64,000 bases of DNA, from positions 26,101,984 through 26,165,983 of the forward strand of contig JAMXBB010000011.1 in the NCBI GenBank assembly GCA_024138015.1, read 5' to 3'. Shown piece by piece: positions 1 to 11,402 of the stretch. The translations under genes were made by a program, and so were the position numbers. The notes below the pieces were generated by a model. It made no database searches, was not told the DNA's origin, and saw only the letters and a program-made list of their open reading frames with translations. Source of the DNA: Lumnitzera littorea. Taxonomy: Eukaryota > Streptophyta > Magnoliopsida > Myrtales > Combretaceae. Numbering within the stretch: the first letter of the stretch is position 1; each line of letters starts with the position of its first letter.

Positions 1-144
1 ATAGAAAAAATGAAGAATTAATATTAATCATCGCCACCTAAAATTGCAGTATGTTCTAAGGGTTGGGCTATAGTCTCAAGATCCAATTACAATTCCAATT
101 TTTTTTTTTTTAAATGAAGTATTGGTAAGGATGTAGCAATGTAC

Positions 145-428
145 CTAGTCTTTATTAGGTTGATAAAAAAAACTAATCAAGTCTCCAACCACATAAAAGC
201 CAGTGTATGAGGTCATCTTAGATGGGCAATTGGTGTCATCATATCCTCTTAAGTCAAGTTTTACCATACGATACTGATTTTGAGCTAAGTGATAAATTTG
301 ATATTTTTTGCAAGACCATAATTCAACGAACCCATAGATGAGTAAAAATAGAGGTCCTCTTCCTTTCTCAACTATATGCATCCATATTCCATATGTTTGA
401 CTCTTGTACATGTTACTTCATCTTCTAT
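145..428 (-). pseudogene. Soluble epoxide hydrolase, N-terminal fragment
   Basis: An open frame of 88 codons (411 down to 145) resembles the N-terminal part of plant soluble epoxide hydrolases, alpha/beta-hydrolase enzymes that open epoxides to diols. What is seen: G-I-W-M-H near the start, a Y-G-F-V-E at the place of the family's oxyanion-hole H-G-F-P-E, then L-D-L-R-G-Y-D-D-T and a T-S-Y-T...V-V-G-D-L block, in the right order and spacing. Upstream, codons 428-412 continue the homology (E-D-E-V-x-x-T-R-V-K) in another frame, and the expected start codon reads ATA, so a one-base deletion and a lost start break the gene. The fragment stops just after V-G-D-L, where plant genes of this family often have an intron, so it may be a decayed first exon. 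The nucleophile Asp and catalytic His would lie beyond it and are not present. I see no further exon in bases 1-144. Confidence 0.7.
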
Positions 429-436
429 CGTAAGTA

Positions 437-480
437 CTCTCTCTTTCTCTCTCTCTCCCTCACATACACACACACATACA
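437..480. repeat. CT / CA microsatellite
   Basis: A (CT)n tract with interruptions runs into a (CA)n-like tract, directly upstream of the epoxide hydrolase fragment when read on its strand. Simple sequence repeat; no function is claimed. Confidence 0.9.
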
Positions 481-1134
481 TAAGTCCTATAATTAGAGTG
501 ATATAGATAAATGGCTTACTAAAAAAAAATAGTGCATATAAGTGAAAGAATATCCATTAATTTCACTAAAAGTAATAAAAATATAAATAGGACAAGTACA
601 ATATACATATATATGATTAAAACAAAGAAGAGTATAAATACAAACAATTCTAATTATCAGCTAATGTAGATAAATGAAAGAGTATTCTATGATATCTAAC
701 ATTGTGTTTGACAATTTTTACTAGAGGAGAAATGGGTGCGAACAAATGGTTAAGAAAAGAAACGATTGGAATTGGAACAAAATATATTTTTTATTTTATG
801 TTTCGTAACTTAGGAAGGAAATCATTTGGTTTCCTTGTTTTGATTTGTCTAAGAAAAGGGATTGAAGGGAAATTGAGTTAGCATTGGATAAATATACTCT
901 TGTTTTTATTTTAATAAATATTATTATAAAGGGTAATTTTGTAATTCTCTTTGGTTTCCACCTATTTCTATCTAATTTTAAAAAGAAAAGAGGTAAACTC
1001 TAAAGTCAAATATGTTTCACCAAGGCTTTAGTAGCTAAGTGACATGAACACTAGTCACCCGATGAGGATTGACCATGTTTAATTCCCCCTTCCCCATACT
1101 TGTGCATTAGTAATTGGCTAAACAAAAAAAAAAA
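481..1134. other. Anonymous AT-rich DNA
   Basis: No coding frame, RNA gene or recognisable element is seen. The stretch is AT-rich, with homopolymer A and T runs. Confidence 0.6.
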
Positions 1135-1605
1135 GTGAAATATGTTTCTATTCATTTTTGCTCTCTAATTTTTCTTTTTAGCATTTTCGCTCTTTACTTT
1201 AATTGATAAACATAGTATCTTCTCCCATTTCCTTCTATTTTTGCCATTTTCTACCCATCCAAGTATTGTGTAAAATAATGAAAAAGTATATTATAAGAGT
1301 TATTATACTAAGAAAACAATTAAAGACTAACCAAATCCTATCCAAGTGAAAATAAGTGTCGAAATATATTTCTACTCATTTCCTTCAATTTCTACTCATT
1401 TTCACTCTTTACTTCTTCTTTTTTAGCATTTTTGTTCTTTACTTTAAATGACAAACGTAGCATCTTCTCCCATATCCTTCTATTTTTGCCATTTTCTACC
1501 AATCCAAGCATGGTGTAAAATAACGAAAAACTATATTACAACAGTTATTATACTAACAAAATAATTAAACACCAACCAAATCCCATCCAAGTGAAAATAA
1601 GTGTC
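1135..1605. repeat. Tandem duplication, period 245 bp
   Basis: Two adjacent diverged copies, about 1135-1361 and 1362-1605. Anchors such as the T-T-T-T-A-G-C-A-T-T block (1177 and 1422) and the block ending A-A-A-T-A-A-G-T-G-T-C (1360 and 1605) are both separated by 245 bp. The copies differ by many substitutions, so the duplication is old. No open frame spans it. It could be part of an unrecognised transposon. Confidence 0.8.
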
Positions 1606-3907
1606 AAACGTCACTTCTAGTGAACAACCTGTGTCACTATGGGTGACGATTCATGTTAATGGGTCGTATTTGTATCTTTACTTTACATAAATATATGAAA
1701 TTGAATGGAAATCATTTATAATTAGTTTGCAATATTGTCATACTTATTCGCATCATAATCATGTCATTTTTTGTTGTTGTAGTGTACGTGACACTTTCAT
1801 GTTTTCTTTCTGTAATCCTGCTCCTAACTATGTCTTGTTCGTATTCATATAATCATATAGTGTCAAAACTTTTCGGCTCTATATGTCACTATATCCAAAA
1901 CCACATTACTACAATTTATAATAAGGAAAACCAAGGTTCCTTTTTCATTTTTTATGCTATATTCAATTTTCATATAGATTTCCATGTTCTATTCATCATG
2001 CCATAATTAATAATAGAGTACAATACATGTCTACCAACCTTTTTTTACAAAATTACGAAAATATCGTTTCTATGTTATATTTTCAATATGTGACATATGT
2101 ACAAATAAATGTCACATTTTAAAAATGTAACATATATGCAAATGCACTTGTAGGAATGCTATATCTTCAAAATGCAACATATGTGCAAATACTAATGTCG
2201 CATATTTAAAATGCGATATAATTATAATATTTTAGTAAATTTTTTTGTATAAATTGTAATTATATAATATTTATTAATTTTGATAATAAATAAGCAAATT
2301 TCTCTCAATAATATATATGATACTATCTTTGACTCTATGTTTACTATTCCGTTAAAACTTTAAAATGTTTTATTTAGATGGGAGACACATAAAAAAAAAA
2401 ATTGTATGAATTGAAAAATAGTTTACTAATATGGTTAGCTTAGATTTTAGAGAAAAAATAAATAAATTGGAAAGTTATACAAGCTCATACTAGAGAAAAA
2501 TGTATAAGTTGGCTTCGAGCCGAGAGTCACTAATTCTGTTGTAGGCAAAATAGTGATGGGCTCATGAAGCAATTGGTTCTAGGAGTGATGGTTTTTATTC
2601 CAATTGTTCTCATTCCTACTTATCGCTCCATATCTAAAACTTTTTTTTTATTAACTTTATGAAGTGGAAGTTCAATCCTACAAAAAAACTTAGCTAGAGT
2701 CATACAAATAGGATTTTGCGAGAGTTAATTTTTTGGTGGATTAGGATGGTTGATTTATGAGTTAACCTGCTTTTACTTATTTAGTAGGTTAATTGGGTTG
2801 ACAATTGACGCGTAAGCCAACCTACTTTAACTTATTTAAAAGGTAAGGTATTAATGAGTTAAGCAAACTAACCGGCATACAATGAGATTGCCAGCTTTAA
2901 CCTGCAAATTGTAAATCTATCTTATTAAATAGGGTTAAACAAGTTACTATTATTTCATCTTTTTATAAGCTAAAAATGTCGATCTTCTAGATGAACTTAA
3001 TTCTTATACTGTATGCAAAACCATGACTTGCCAATATGGGCTTGTCTTAGCCTTCCAAGCTCACTATTTGAAAGTGTCCCAAAGTTACTTTTACAAAAAT
3101 GATTAATAATAAGAAAAAGTACTTATTGAGCCCTTAATCTTTGCTACTTTTTCTAATTAGATCTTTAACATTTATTTTTTTCTCTATTTCTATTCTCAAC
3201 ATTTGTAAACGTTTGTAAATAAGTCCATCATTAGGAATGACGCGTAATTCCATCTTATTATTCTATATACTTTTATTAAATAAATAATATAATAATTATT
3301 TGAAAAATAAAGTAATAAAGAAAAACAAAAATTTGAAAAATAAAAAATTGAAAAAACTACAAAAGTAATTAATGATAATAATAATAGTATATTATTATTA
3401 AAGTACATTAATAAACAAAAAATTAAGAATAATCCATTTTTTTTAAGAAATAGGAAATTAAAAATATCTTTGCAACCATTTAATGTTGGGGGGCAATTTA
3501 AAAAGCCACCATGTAACGAATGGGTCATGACCTACTTACAAAAGTAAGTTATGTGACCCAATATTGGTGGTGGATGGCCGCCAACCACCTTAGGGAGTTT
3601 CTCAACCTTATTAGGATGGGGAAAGGCCACTTGTGACAAAAAATTAAGAAAAGAAAAAAGTAATGACCAACCAAATCAAGTTTCATGCTTTTTTCTTTTT
3701 AATTTTTTGGTTGTAGATGGCCAATGGTAGGACAAACAACCCACTTTTTTTAAGTAGGTCACAACCCATTGTCATAAAATTTGAATCCTCTAAAATTATT
3801 TTTTATGAGTTTTCTTATGTAGCATTTAGTTGTAAAAACTGGAGTAAACAAAGAAAAATTGACAACACAAATACAAAGAATATAAGACAATACAACTCAA
3901 CTAGATT
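1606..3907. other. Anonymous AT-rich DNA with degenerate short repeats
   Basis: No convincing gene. Between about 2070 and 2220 there is a loose repetition of units of about 60 bp containing A-A-A-A-T-G-(T/C)-A-A-C-A-T-A-T. Short open frames at 1761-2006 (+) and 3196-3528 (-) have low-complexity composition and no family resemblance. The sequence up to 3907 does not match the first 300 bp of element 1's 3' LTR, so the left end of that element is missing. Confidence 0.5.
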
Positions 3908-5709
3908 ATGAAGAAACTCTTCATGCAACAATAGTAGATCAAAGAATGGAACAGTTAAGTGAGTTTGATGGTTTAGAGGATTGATCTTGTGGTAAGTGTG
4001 TTGAACAACAACTTCTAATGTTGTAGAGTGTAAAACCAAGTCTAAATGATGGATTGTTAAAGGAATTTGCAGAAGGAATGAAGATTTGATGGGGAATCAA
4101 ACAAAGAGACCTAAGGAGAACAAGTAAGTATTGATACTTTTATGTTGGATAATGATTTCATGTTAAAGTTATTGAATTAGAGAATTAAAAGTTAAAAACG
4201 TTGTTATCCAGATGAGAAAAATTGGATTAAGGATTTTAGAGTTTGTATTTTGAAAGAAATAGCGAAAGATTGAAAGTTTTATAATTGGTCAAGAGGGTAA
4301 ATTCTACAGTTCTACAAAATTTGAAGCTAGCGATTGATCGGTAGGATAGATGGCGATCAATCGGTAGGGTGCTTCTTGAGCACAGAACCTTCTGACTTGT
4401 TTTATCTTTTAGCAACTGATCGGTAGCACTTTTACCGATTAGTTGATAGATGACAAAACACAAAACAAAATGTTTGAAAATCTTTCGTTTTATAACCTTT
4501 TTCACCTAAACCAATTCCCACTTAATTTTAGCACTACTCTTAGCTAAACAACGAACCAAAAATACATTGTAACAACTTTTAGTTGATTGATCAAATTTAC
4601 CATAGGAACTTAGGTGTTAGGAAGGGTCAAAGGGGATGGAGTTAGGATGTCAATTGATGTGATTAGATCTTAGTCTGAGCATCATACTTTATTTAATGTC
4701 AGGATTAAGAAGCGAAGCTAGAGCGGGTTCTATTAAGTTACTTATCTCAAGTATGAGGTTATGTATTTGTTGTATGTACTTGCTAGTTTAGTTATGAAAT
4801 GAATATAATAAAATTTATCCCTAAATGCTTAATGTGTTGAATGTATTTGGCTGGGCCTAAGCACCAGGAGTACTGATGATCTTAGGGTAACACTCGACGT
4901 TTGGTAAGTGGCGTTGTCCTGAGTGGAGTTGCTTGCTGAGTTGATCTAATTAGGTTTTAGGTTGATTAATAACTCTAAGGTGTTAAAGAATATCCAACAT
5001 CAAATACTTATATGCTAGATAACAGTTGTATGATTCCGAGTCATGAGTTACCCCAAGCTTTAGGACACTAAAGTTGTAATGCTCATCAAACTTAAACCAA
5101 AGAGTATAACTAGTTGTATGATACATGATTACATTCGTATGTGAAATGGATTTTGCTTTCTCATGTTGTATGATTGCGTAACTCTTGTATTAGGTAATTT
5201 TGCTTACCCTTCAAGGACCTTTTTTTTTTTTAAATGTAGGAAATGTAGGAGACTAGGACTACTATGACAACTTAGGATACAACTTGGTGTACGATATAGA
5301 GGATGATGATTATACCTACTACAAAGGATAATAGGAGGGTTCAATAGTTTTATAAGAGTGATCTTAGCATTGTAGTTGTATGGGAGGCATAGACTCCTCT
5401 TGTTGTTAATGGTTATGTTGTTGTGATATGTTGTAATAGAAGTAAGTGGAACTCCAATATTCTTTATTTTATGGTATGGTTATAGGAGCATGTAAAACTC
5501 TGTAGAGACAGTTTAGTTTGCTAATGTTGTAAAGCAAAACTTATAAGGCCACCTATGTTGTGGCTTAGAGATTTATATAATATTAATGTGGTTTGTGGTT
5601 TGTTTATTTAATGTATTTAAAGATAGTAGCAGGTTCTGAGCCATTGTGTGTCAGTATCTCGGTATTAGCACGTAGCGAGTTATAGCTACTTGAGTTCTGG
5701 GGCATTACA
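3908..5709 (+). repeat. Element 1, 5' LTR (5'-truncated)
   Basis: Matches 9553-10373 plus 12018-13046 along its full length with substitutions and small indels. It ends G-G-C-A-T-T-A-C-A, seven bases before the primer binding site. Homology with the 3' LTR starts at about 3908; the first ~305 bp of the LTR are absent here. Confidence 0.85.
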
Positions 5710-5716
5710 GCTTAAG

Positions 5717-5730
5717 TGGTATTAGAGCTA
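5717..5730 (+). other. Element 1 primer binding site (initiator tRNA-Met type)
   Basis: TGGTATTAGAGCTA lies seven bases after the 5' LTR. It is one substitution from the usual plant TGGTATCAGAGC core complementary to the 3' end of initiator tRNA-Met. Confidence 0.85.
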
Positions 5731-5919
5731 GGTTGATTAATCCTTAGATCACTAGGTTGATGATCTTTAGGACGGTAAGTTGTGAAGAGAGTGGGAAGAA
5801 ATGGGACCATATAGTAAACCCCATCATATATTGATTTAGATGTCTCATACAAGTTAACCATTATTAACTATATTTTTTTTGTTTTCAATTATGCTTTCCT
5901 TAAGTTAACGATTGTTAAC

Positions 5920-6430
5920 TTGGTTTTGTTAGAGTTGAGCCTTGTTATAAGTACTCTGGTAGGTGGTAGAGCTATATTAAATCAAATCTGCAAAGATGTG
6001 GAAGTAGAAGTAGAAGGAAGAGTATTACCAATTGATGTATTAGTCATGGAGATAAATGATTTTGATGTAACCATATTTGTAAACTGGTTAGTGAGACACC
6101 ATAAAGTGATTGATTGTAAGAATCTATTGGTGCACTTTAATCTGCCAAGAGAGACCATTTAGTTATAAAATTGAAGTATAGAGACCGTTGAAGTTACCAA
6201 CTTATGAGTTATGAGAAAGGACTATTGTAGCAACTATTAGTGTAAAGGAGGGCCAAGAAGTTAGTTTGAGTCTAATACTACTAGTTAAAAAGAATCCTGA
6301 AGTTTTCCCAGAGAATTTGCTGAGATTTCCATTAAACAAAGTAATTGAGTTTGGAATTGACCTAACGCCAGACTCCTTACCTATTTCTAAAGTAGTATAT
6401 AGGATGGCACCAATTGAACTAGCTAAGTTG
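5920..6430 (+). pseudogene. Element 1 protease remnant and linker to RT
   Basis: The frame 5920-6162 resembles the back half of a gypsy aspartic protease: V-E-G-R-V-L-P-I-D-V-L-V, then D-F-D-V, then a W-L...V-I-D-C block. The catalytic D-S/T-G region and everything N-terminal (zinc knuckle, gag) are missing. It is followed in other frames by the linker to RT (F-P-E-N-L-L-R-F-P, P-I-S-K-V-V-Y-R-M-A-P). The gene is broken by stops and frameshifts. Confidence 0.7.
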
Positions 6431-7660
6431 AAAACCTAGTTACAGGATTTGTTGGATAAGGGATTCATAAGACCAAGTATATCGCCTTAGGGAGCCCCAG
6501 TGTTATTTATTAAGAAGAAGGATGGAAGCATGAGAATGTGTATAGACTAAAATTGAACAAGATCACCATAAAGAATAAGTATCCCCTCCCAAGAATTGAT
6601 GACCGATTTGATTAGTTGAAGGGTGCTCAAGTATTTTCCAAGATAGATTTGAGGAATGGATGCCACCAGTTGAAGATAAAATAAGAGGATATACTAAAGA
6701 TGGCATTCAAGACACACTATGGACACTATGAGTTCAGGGTGATGTTATTTGGGCCTACCAATGCCTTGGCAGCTTTTATGGACTTAATGAATAGAGTTTG
6801 CCCTAGCAGCTTTTATGGACCTAATGAATAGAGTTTTCAAGGACTTTTTAGACAAAATTGTGGTAATGTTCATTAATGATATCTTAATATATTCCAAGAG
6901 CTAAGAAGAGCATGAAGAACACCATAGGTTGGTTTTGGGTAGACTAAAGGAAGAGAAGTTATATGCCAAATTCAAGAAATGCTAGTTTTGGTTGGAGCAA
7001 GTAGCATTTCTAGGTCATGTGATCAACAAAGATGGGATTCTATGGACCTAGATAAGATAAAAGCTATATTAAATTAGCTAGTACCAAAGACAGCTATAGA
7101 GAACAAAAGTTTCTTAGGGTTAGCTGGTTACTACAGAAGGTTTGTGGAAGGATTCTCTAAGTTGGATACCCCACTTACAAGATTGACGCAAAAGAAGCTA
7201 AAGTTCAAATCGGATGATAGGTATGCACACAGCTTCTGATGTTTAAAGGAGAAGTTGGTGACAACCTTAATATTGACTTTACCCAACAATAAAGAGGATT
7301 TTATTACTTATAGTGATTCATCACTACAAGGGTTGGGATGTATGTTGATGCACAATGGTAAAGTAATAGCCTATGCATCAAGGCAGTTGAAACCATATGA
7401 AAGAAATTATCCAATGCATGATTTAGAAGTAGCTACTGTAGTATTAGCCTTGAAGCTATAGAGGTACTATCTTTATGGGGAGAAGTGTAAAATCTATACC
7501 TACTATAGGAGCCTCAAGTATATTTTCACCCAGAAGAAACTCAACATAGATAGAGGTGGTGGTTAGAGTTGATTAAAGACTATTATATAGAGATACTGTA
7601 TCACCTAGGAAAAGCCAATATAGTAGCAGATGCACTCCGTAGAAGAAGATAGGGTAATTT
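6431..7660 (+). pseudogene. Element 1 reverse transcriptase and RNase H, broken
   Basis: RT motifs are readable across frames: G-F-I-R-P-S, then K-K-D-G-S-M-R-M-C-I-D, then F-S-K-I-D-L-R at 6640-6655. F-I-N-D at 6869-6880 stands where active gypsy RTs have Y-x-D-D, so the first catalytic Asp of the pair is Asn. RNase H follows at 7255-7461 with S-D-S-S-L-Q-G-L-G-C and A-Y-A-S-R-Q-L-K-P-Y-E. A 37-bp tandem duplication (6771-6844) adds a frameshift. Many stops are TAG or TAA where relatives have Gln or Trp. The enzyme would have copied element RNA to DNA and degraded the RNA strand; this copy cannot make it. Confidence 0.85.
6771..6844 (+). repeat. 37-bp tandem duplication inside RT
   Basis: The block beginning A-G-C-T-T-T-T-A-T-G-G-A-C occurs at 6771 and again at 6808, with one difference early in the unit. 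A 37-bp unit is not a multiple of three, so it shifts the RT frame. Confidence 0.9.
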
Positions 7661-9200
7661 GGTTGCTATGATTACTACCCAAAAACATTTGATGGAGGAT
7701 ATGCGTAAGTTGGATTTAAAAATAGTGATACAAGATTTGGGGGTTTACCTGGCTAATCTGAAACTACAACCAGCATTGATTGATAGGATTAAAGCTGCAC
7801 AAGTTGATGATGTAGGAATTCAGGAGTTAAAGCAGAGGATGGATCTAGGAAAGCCACGAGAGTTCAACTTGGATATTGATGGTATATTGAGGTATGGGAA
7901 TCGATTATGTGTTCTGAATTAGTCAAAGTTGAAGAATGAGATAATGAAAGAAGCTTACTACTTTGATTACTCTATACACTTAGGTAGTATAAAGATGTAT
8001 AAGGATCTCAAGAGTTACTATTGGTGGAGTGGTATGAAGAAGGAGATAGCAGAATATGCAGCTTAGTATCAAACTTATCAGTTGATTCAGATTAAACGCT
8101 ACAGACTTGCAAGGCAATTACAGCCAATACCAATGCCTAAGTGGAAATGGGAGCATATAGCTATGGATTTCGTTATAGCACGTTCGATGATAGTAATGAA
8201 ACATGGTGCAATATCGGTAATTGTTGAAAAGTTAACAAAGTCTGCTCATTTTAAACCAATCAAGACAAGGTATATACTTGAGAAGTTGGCCAAATTATAC
8301 ATACATGAAATTCTAAGACTTTACAGAGTACCTGTATCCATAGTTTCAGACTGAGACACAAGATTTGTTTGTAAGTTCTGGAGAAGTCTACACAAAGCCT
8401 AGGGAACCAAGCTACACTTCAATACAGCTTTCTACTCGCAAACCAATGGACAATCAGAAAGAACTAATTAGATATTAGAAGACTTGTTGAGGGCTTATGC
8501 CTTAGATTTTGGTATGAACTAGGATGACCATTTGCCACTTGCAAAGTTTTCCTATAACAACAGTTATTAGGCTCCCATTCAAATGGCACCTTATTAAGTA
8601 CTATATGGTCGAAAATACAAGTCACCTATACATTGGGATGAAGTAGGCGAAAGGAAAGTATTAGGTCCCCAGTTGGTGCAAGATGCGATTGATAAAGTCA
8701 AACTGATAAAATAAAGGATGCAATCAACTCAAAACCATCAAAAGAATTACGCCAACAAGAGATGTTGGCCATTGGAATTTTAGGTTAAAGACTTTATGTT
8801 TCTAAGAGTATCACCTACTAAAGGAACTGTACGATTTAGACTTAGAGGCAAACTTGTTCTAACATATGTAGGACTATTTGAGATTCTAGAAAGAATTGAC
8901 AGTTTGGTCTATAGATTAGCTCTACCACCTAGTTTGGCAATTGTGCATGATGTTTTCTATGTGTCTATGTTAAGAAAGCATATAAAGAACCCTAATCGAA
9001 AGTTAGCTTTGGAATCATTGGATATAAGACTAGACTTGACAATAGAGGAAAGACCTATATGGATTGTAGATATGAAAGTGCAAAAGTTGAAGAGACGAGA
9101 AATCAAATATGTAAAGGTACAGTGGAATAATCAGCCAGCTTAAGAAGTTACTTAGGAGCTAGAAGACGACATAAGAAAGAAGTACCTCGAGCTCTTCACT
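7661..9200 (+). pseudogene. Element 1 integrase with C-terminal chromodomain-like motif, broken
   Basis: Open pieces at 7659-7922, 8082-8354 and 8796-9143, separated by stops, together cover an integrase. Seen in order: an H-L-G...Y-Y-W-W zinc-binding region near 7980-8030, M-D-F-V at 8164, V-S-I-V-S-D at 8332-8351, G-Q-S-E-R-T-N near 8450, then Y-V-G-L-F-E-I-L-E-R, V-S-M-L-R-K-H, and the terminal E-L-E-D-D-I-R with an adjacent Y-L-E-L-F. This order matches Tekay/Del integrases, which would insert the cDNA into the genome. The three acidic catalytic positions appear kept, but stop codons interrupt them. Confidence 0.85.
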
Positions 9201-9234
9201 AATTTAGGTAACTTTCGAGGTTGAAAGTTCTTTC

Positions 9235-9247
9235 AAGGGGGGAAGGA
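9235..9247 (+). other. Element 1 polypurine tract
   Basis: AAGGGGGGAAGGA lies immediately before the 3' LTR; it would prime plus-strand synthesis. Confidence 0.8.
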
Positions 9248-10643
9248 TATAATAACCTAAATTTTGATAAAAAATAAATAAAATAAAGACAATGGCATTT
9301 TTGGAAATGAATAAAAAGGTTAAGGGCAATTTAGTTAACCAAGCATGGAGAGGTACATGCCTAGTACATGCCTCTTAAGAAACAAACCAATACGTTGTTT
9401 TTATTTCCTTTTTCCCTCTCTTCTGCCATAACATTATTTTCAACAAACACAACAACTCCATCCCCTCTTCCACACCAAATGTAAGATCAAAATGGTAAGT
9501 TGGAAACCTCTCTAAATTCTTGAAGTCTTGCAAATGAAAATGAAAATTAACAAAGAAACTCTTCATGTAATAGTAGTAAATCAAAGAATGGAAGAGTTCG
9601 ACAAGTTTGATGGTTTAGAGGATTGATCTTATGGTAAGTGTGTTGAACAACAACTTCTAATGTTGTACAGTATAGAACCAAGTCTAAATGATAGATTGTT
9701 ATAGGAAACTGCAGAAGGAACAGAGATTTGATGTAGAGTTGAATAAGGAGATTGTAGGAGAACAAGTAAGTATGGAGACTTTTATGCTAGATGATGATTT
9801 CATGTTAAAGTTGTTGATAGAGAATTAAAAATTAAAAACATTGTTATTAGGATGAGAAATGATGGATTAAGGATTTTTGAGTTTGTACTTTGAAAGAAAC
9901 AACAAAAGATTGAAAGTTCTATAATTGGTCGAGAGAGCAAATTCCACAGTTTTGCAAAATTTGAACTACCGATCAATCGGTAACCAATCTAGCAACCAAT
10001 CAATAAGAGAAGTTATACTAACAATCAATCGATAAGCCAAATGGCAATCGATTGGCAGGGTGCTTCTCGAGCACAAAACCTTTTGACTTGTTTTATTTTT
10101 CAGCAACCGATTGATAACACTTTCATCGATCGATCGGTAAGTGATAGAACACGAACAAAATGTTTAAAACTCTTTCATTTTATAACCTTTTTCACCCAAA
10201 CCAATTCCCACTTGATTCTACCATTACTCTTAGCTAAACAATAAACCAAAAACACATTGTAACAACTTTTAGCCAACTAATCAAATTTATCATAAGAATT
10301 CAGGTGTTAGGAAGAGTAAAAAAGGTAAAGAGTTAAGATGTTAATTGATGTGATTAGATCCTAGTTTAAGTGTTGTAGACACCTAATTTTTGCACCTCCC
10401 TCCCTTAGTTCTAAGTTTTTTTTTTATAAGGTCTTAATTCTAAAATAAAAATAATAATAATAAATTGAAAAATGATGAAAATACAAAAAAAAAAAAGAAA
10501 AAATAAAAAAATTCTAAAGATTTTTAGATCTTAAGAAAGTAAATTGTTTTAGGGTTAATTAATTTAGTTTTGGTGCGGATCAACTAGCTCTATTTTAAAA
10601 AGTCACATGGTTTAAATACAGTTTAATTATATTAAATGTCAAA

Positions 10644-10722
10644 GCACAGGTTAATGGTCTAATGGATAAGTATTGGAACATTGATATTAAGTTAGGTTAT
10701 GGTTACAAGTTCGAATCTTACT
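10644..10722 (+). other. tRNA-like module in element A
   Basis: TGGTCTAATGG (10655-10665) resembles a Pol III A box, and the stretch through G-A-T-A-A-G resembles plant tRNA-Arg. AGTTCGAATCT (10708-10718) resembles a B box. The ~50-bp spacing is right for a tRNA-type promoter, and a T-rich tract follows from 10736. The acceptor stem and anticodon arm do not pair, so it is not a tRNA gene. A similar module lies at the equivalent place in element B. Confidence 0.5.
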
Positions 10723-11264
10723 AGATATATATGTGTTTTTTATTTTTTTTTTCCTTCTTTTTACGAAAATCAGCTGAAGAGACACGATTTAAATCTAATT
10801 TAATTTGATAAAAATTAAATTAGATTTGAATCGTTATAAAATATTTAAATCTAGTTCGATTTTTATCAAATCGAATTTAAATTGATATAAAAAATTTAAA
10901 TCTAAATTGGTTTTTATCAAATTAGATATGAATTGATATGATTTGTTTCGAACTTTATATATAGCCATCGTGCAGCATAATAAAATATGGACACACTCGC
11001 AAAAAAAAAAAAAAAAAATCAATTTCATCTTCAGCTAATCCTAATTCCACATATGATGTGCACTTCACTACACTGTCCATACATCCTCAAACACGAATTG
11101 CAGAACATACATGTCTAGCAACACCAACTTAGAACAACAACTCTCGCACGTCCACTGTTCAGCATGCCGAATACCAAGTTAGGTTCAGATTCTTTTTCCA
11201 ATTTTTATTCATTTATTTATTATTATTATTATATTATTAGTTCCTTAGTTATTTAACATAGTAT

Positions 11265-11402
11265 ATATATATATATATATATATGAATATATTGGTTTAG
11301 GAGACTTTTAGCATTATTTTTTTTTATATATTAAGTATAGTATGTCTTATTTATTTAGGTAGATAATTGTGTAATATTAATAGTATATATATATATATAT
11401 AT
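11265..11402. repeat. Two TA microsatellites
   Basis: (TA)n runs at 11265-11284 and 11385-11402 within two similar units that share the stretch T-T-A-G-G-A-G followed by A-G-(C/T)-A-T-T-A-T-T-T-T-T-T. This is a local duplication inside element A. Confidence 0.8.

Noticed and set aside
3536..3720. Left end of element 1's 5' LTR
   Set aside because: No similarity to 9248-9552 could be seen; homology starts only at about 3908.
10644..10722. A functional tRNA gene
   Set aside because: A and B boxes are present, but acceptor and anticodon stems do not pair. It is at best a tRNA-derived module; the same applies at 33586-33668 and 21184-21260.
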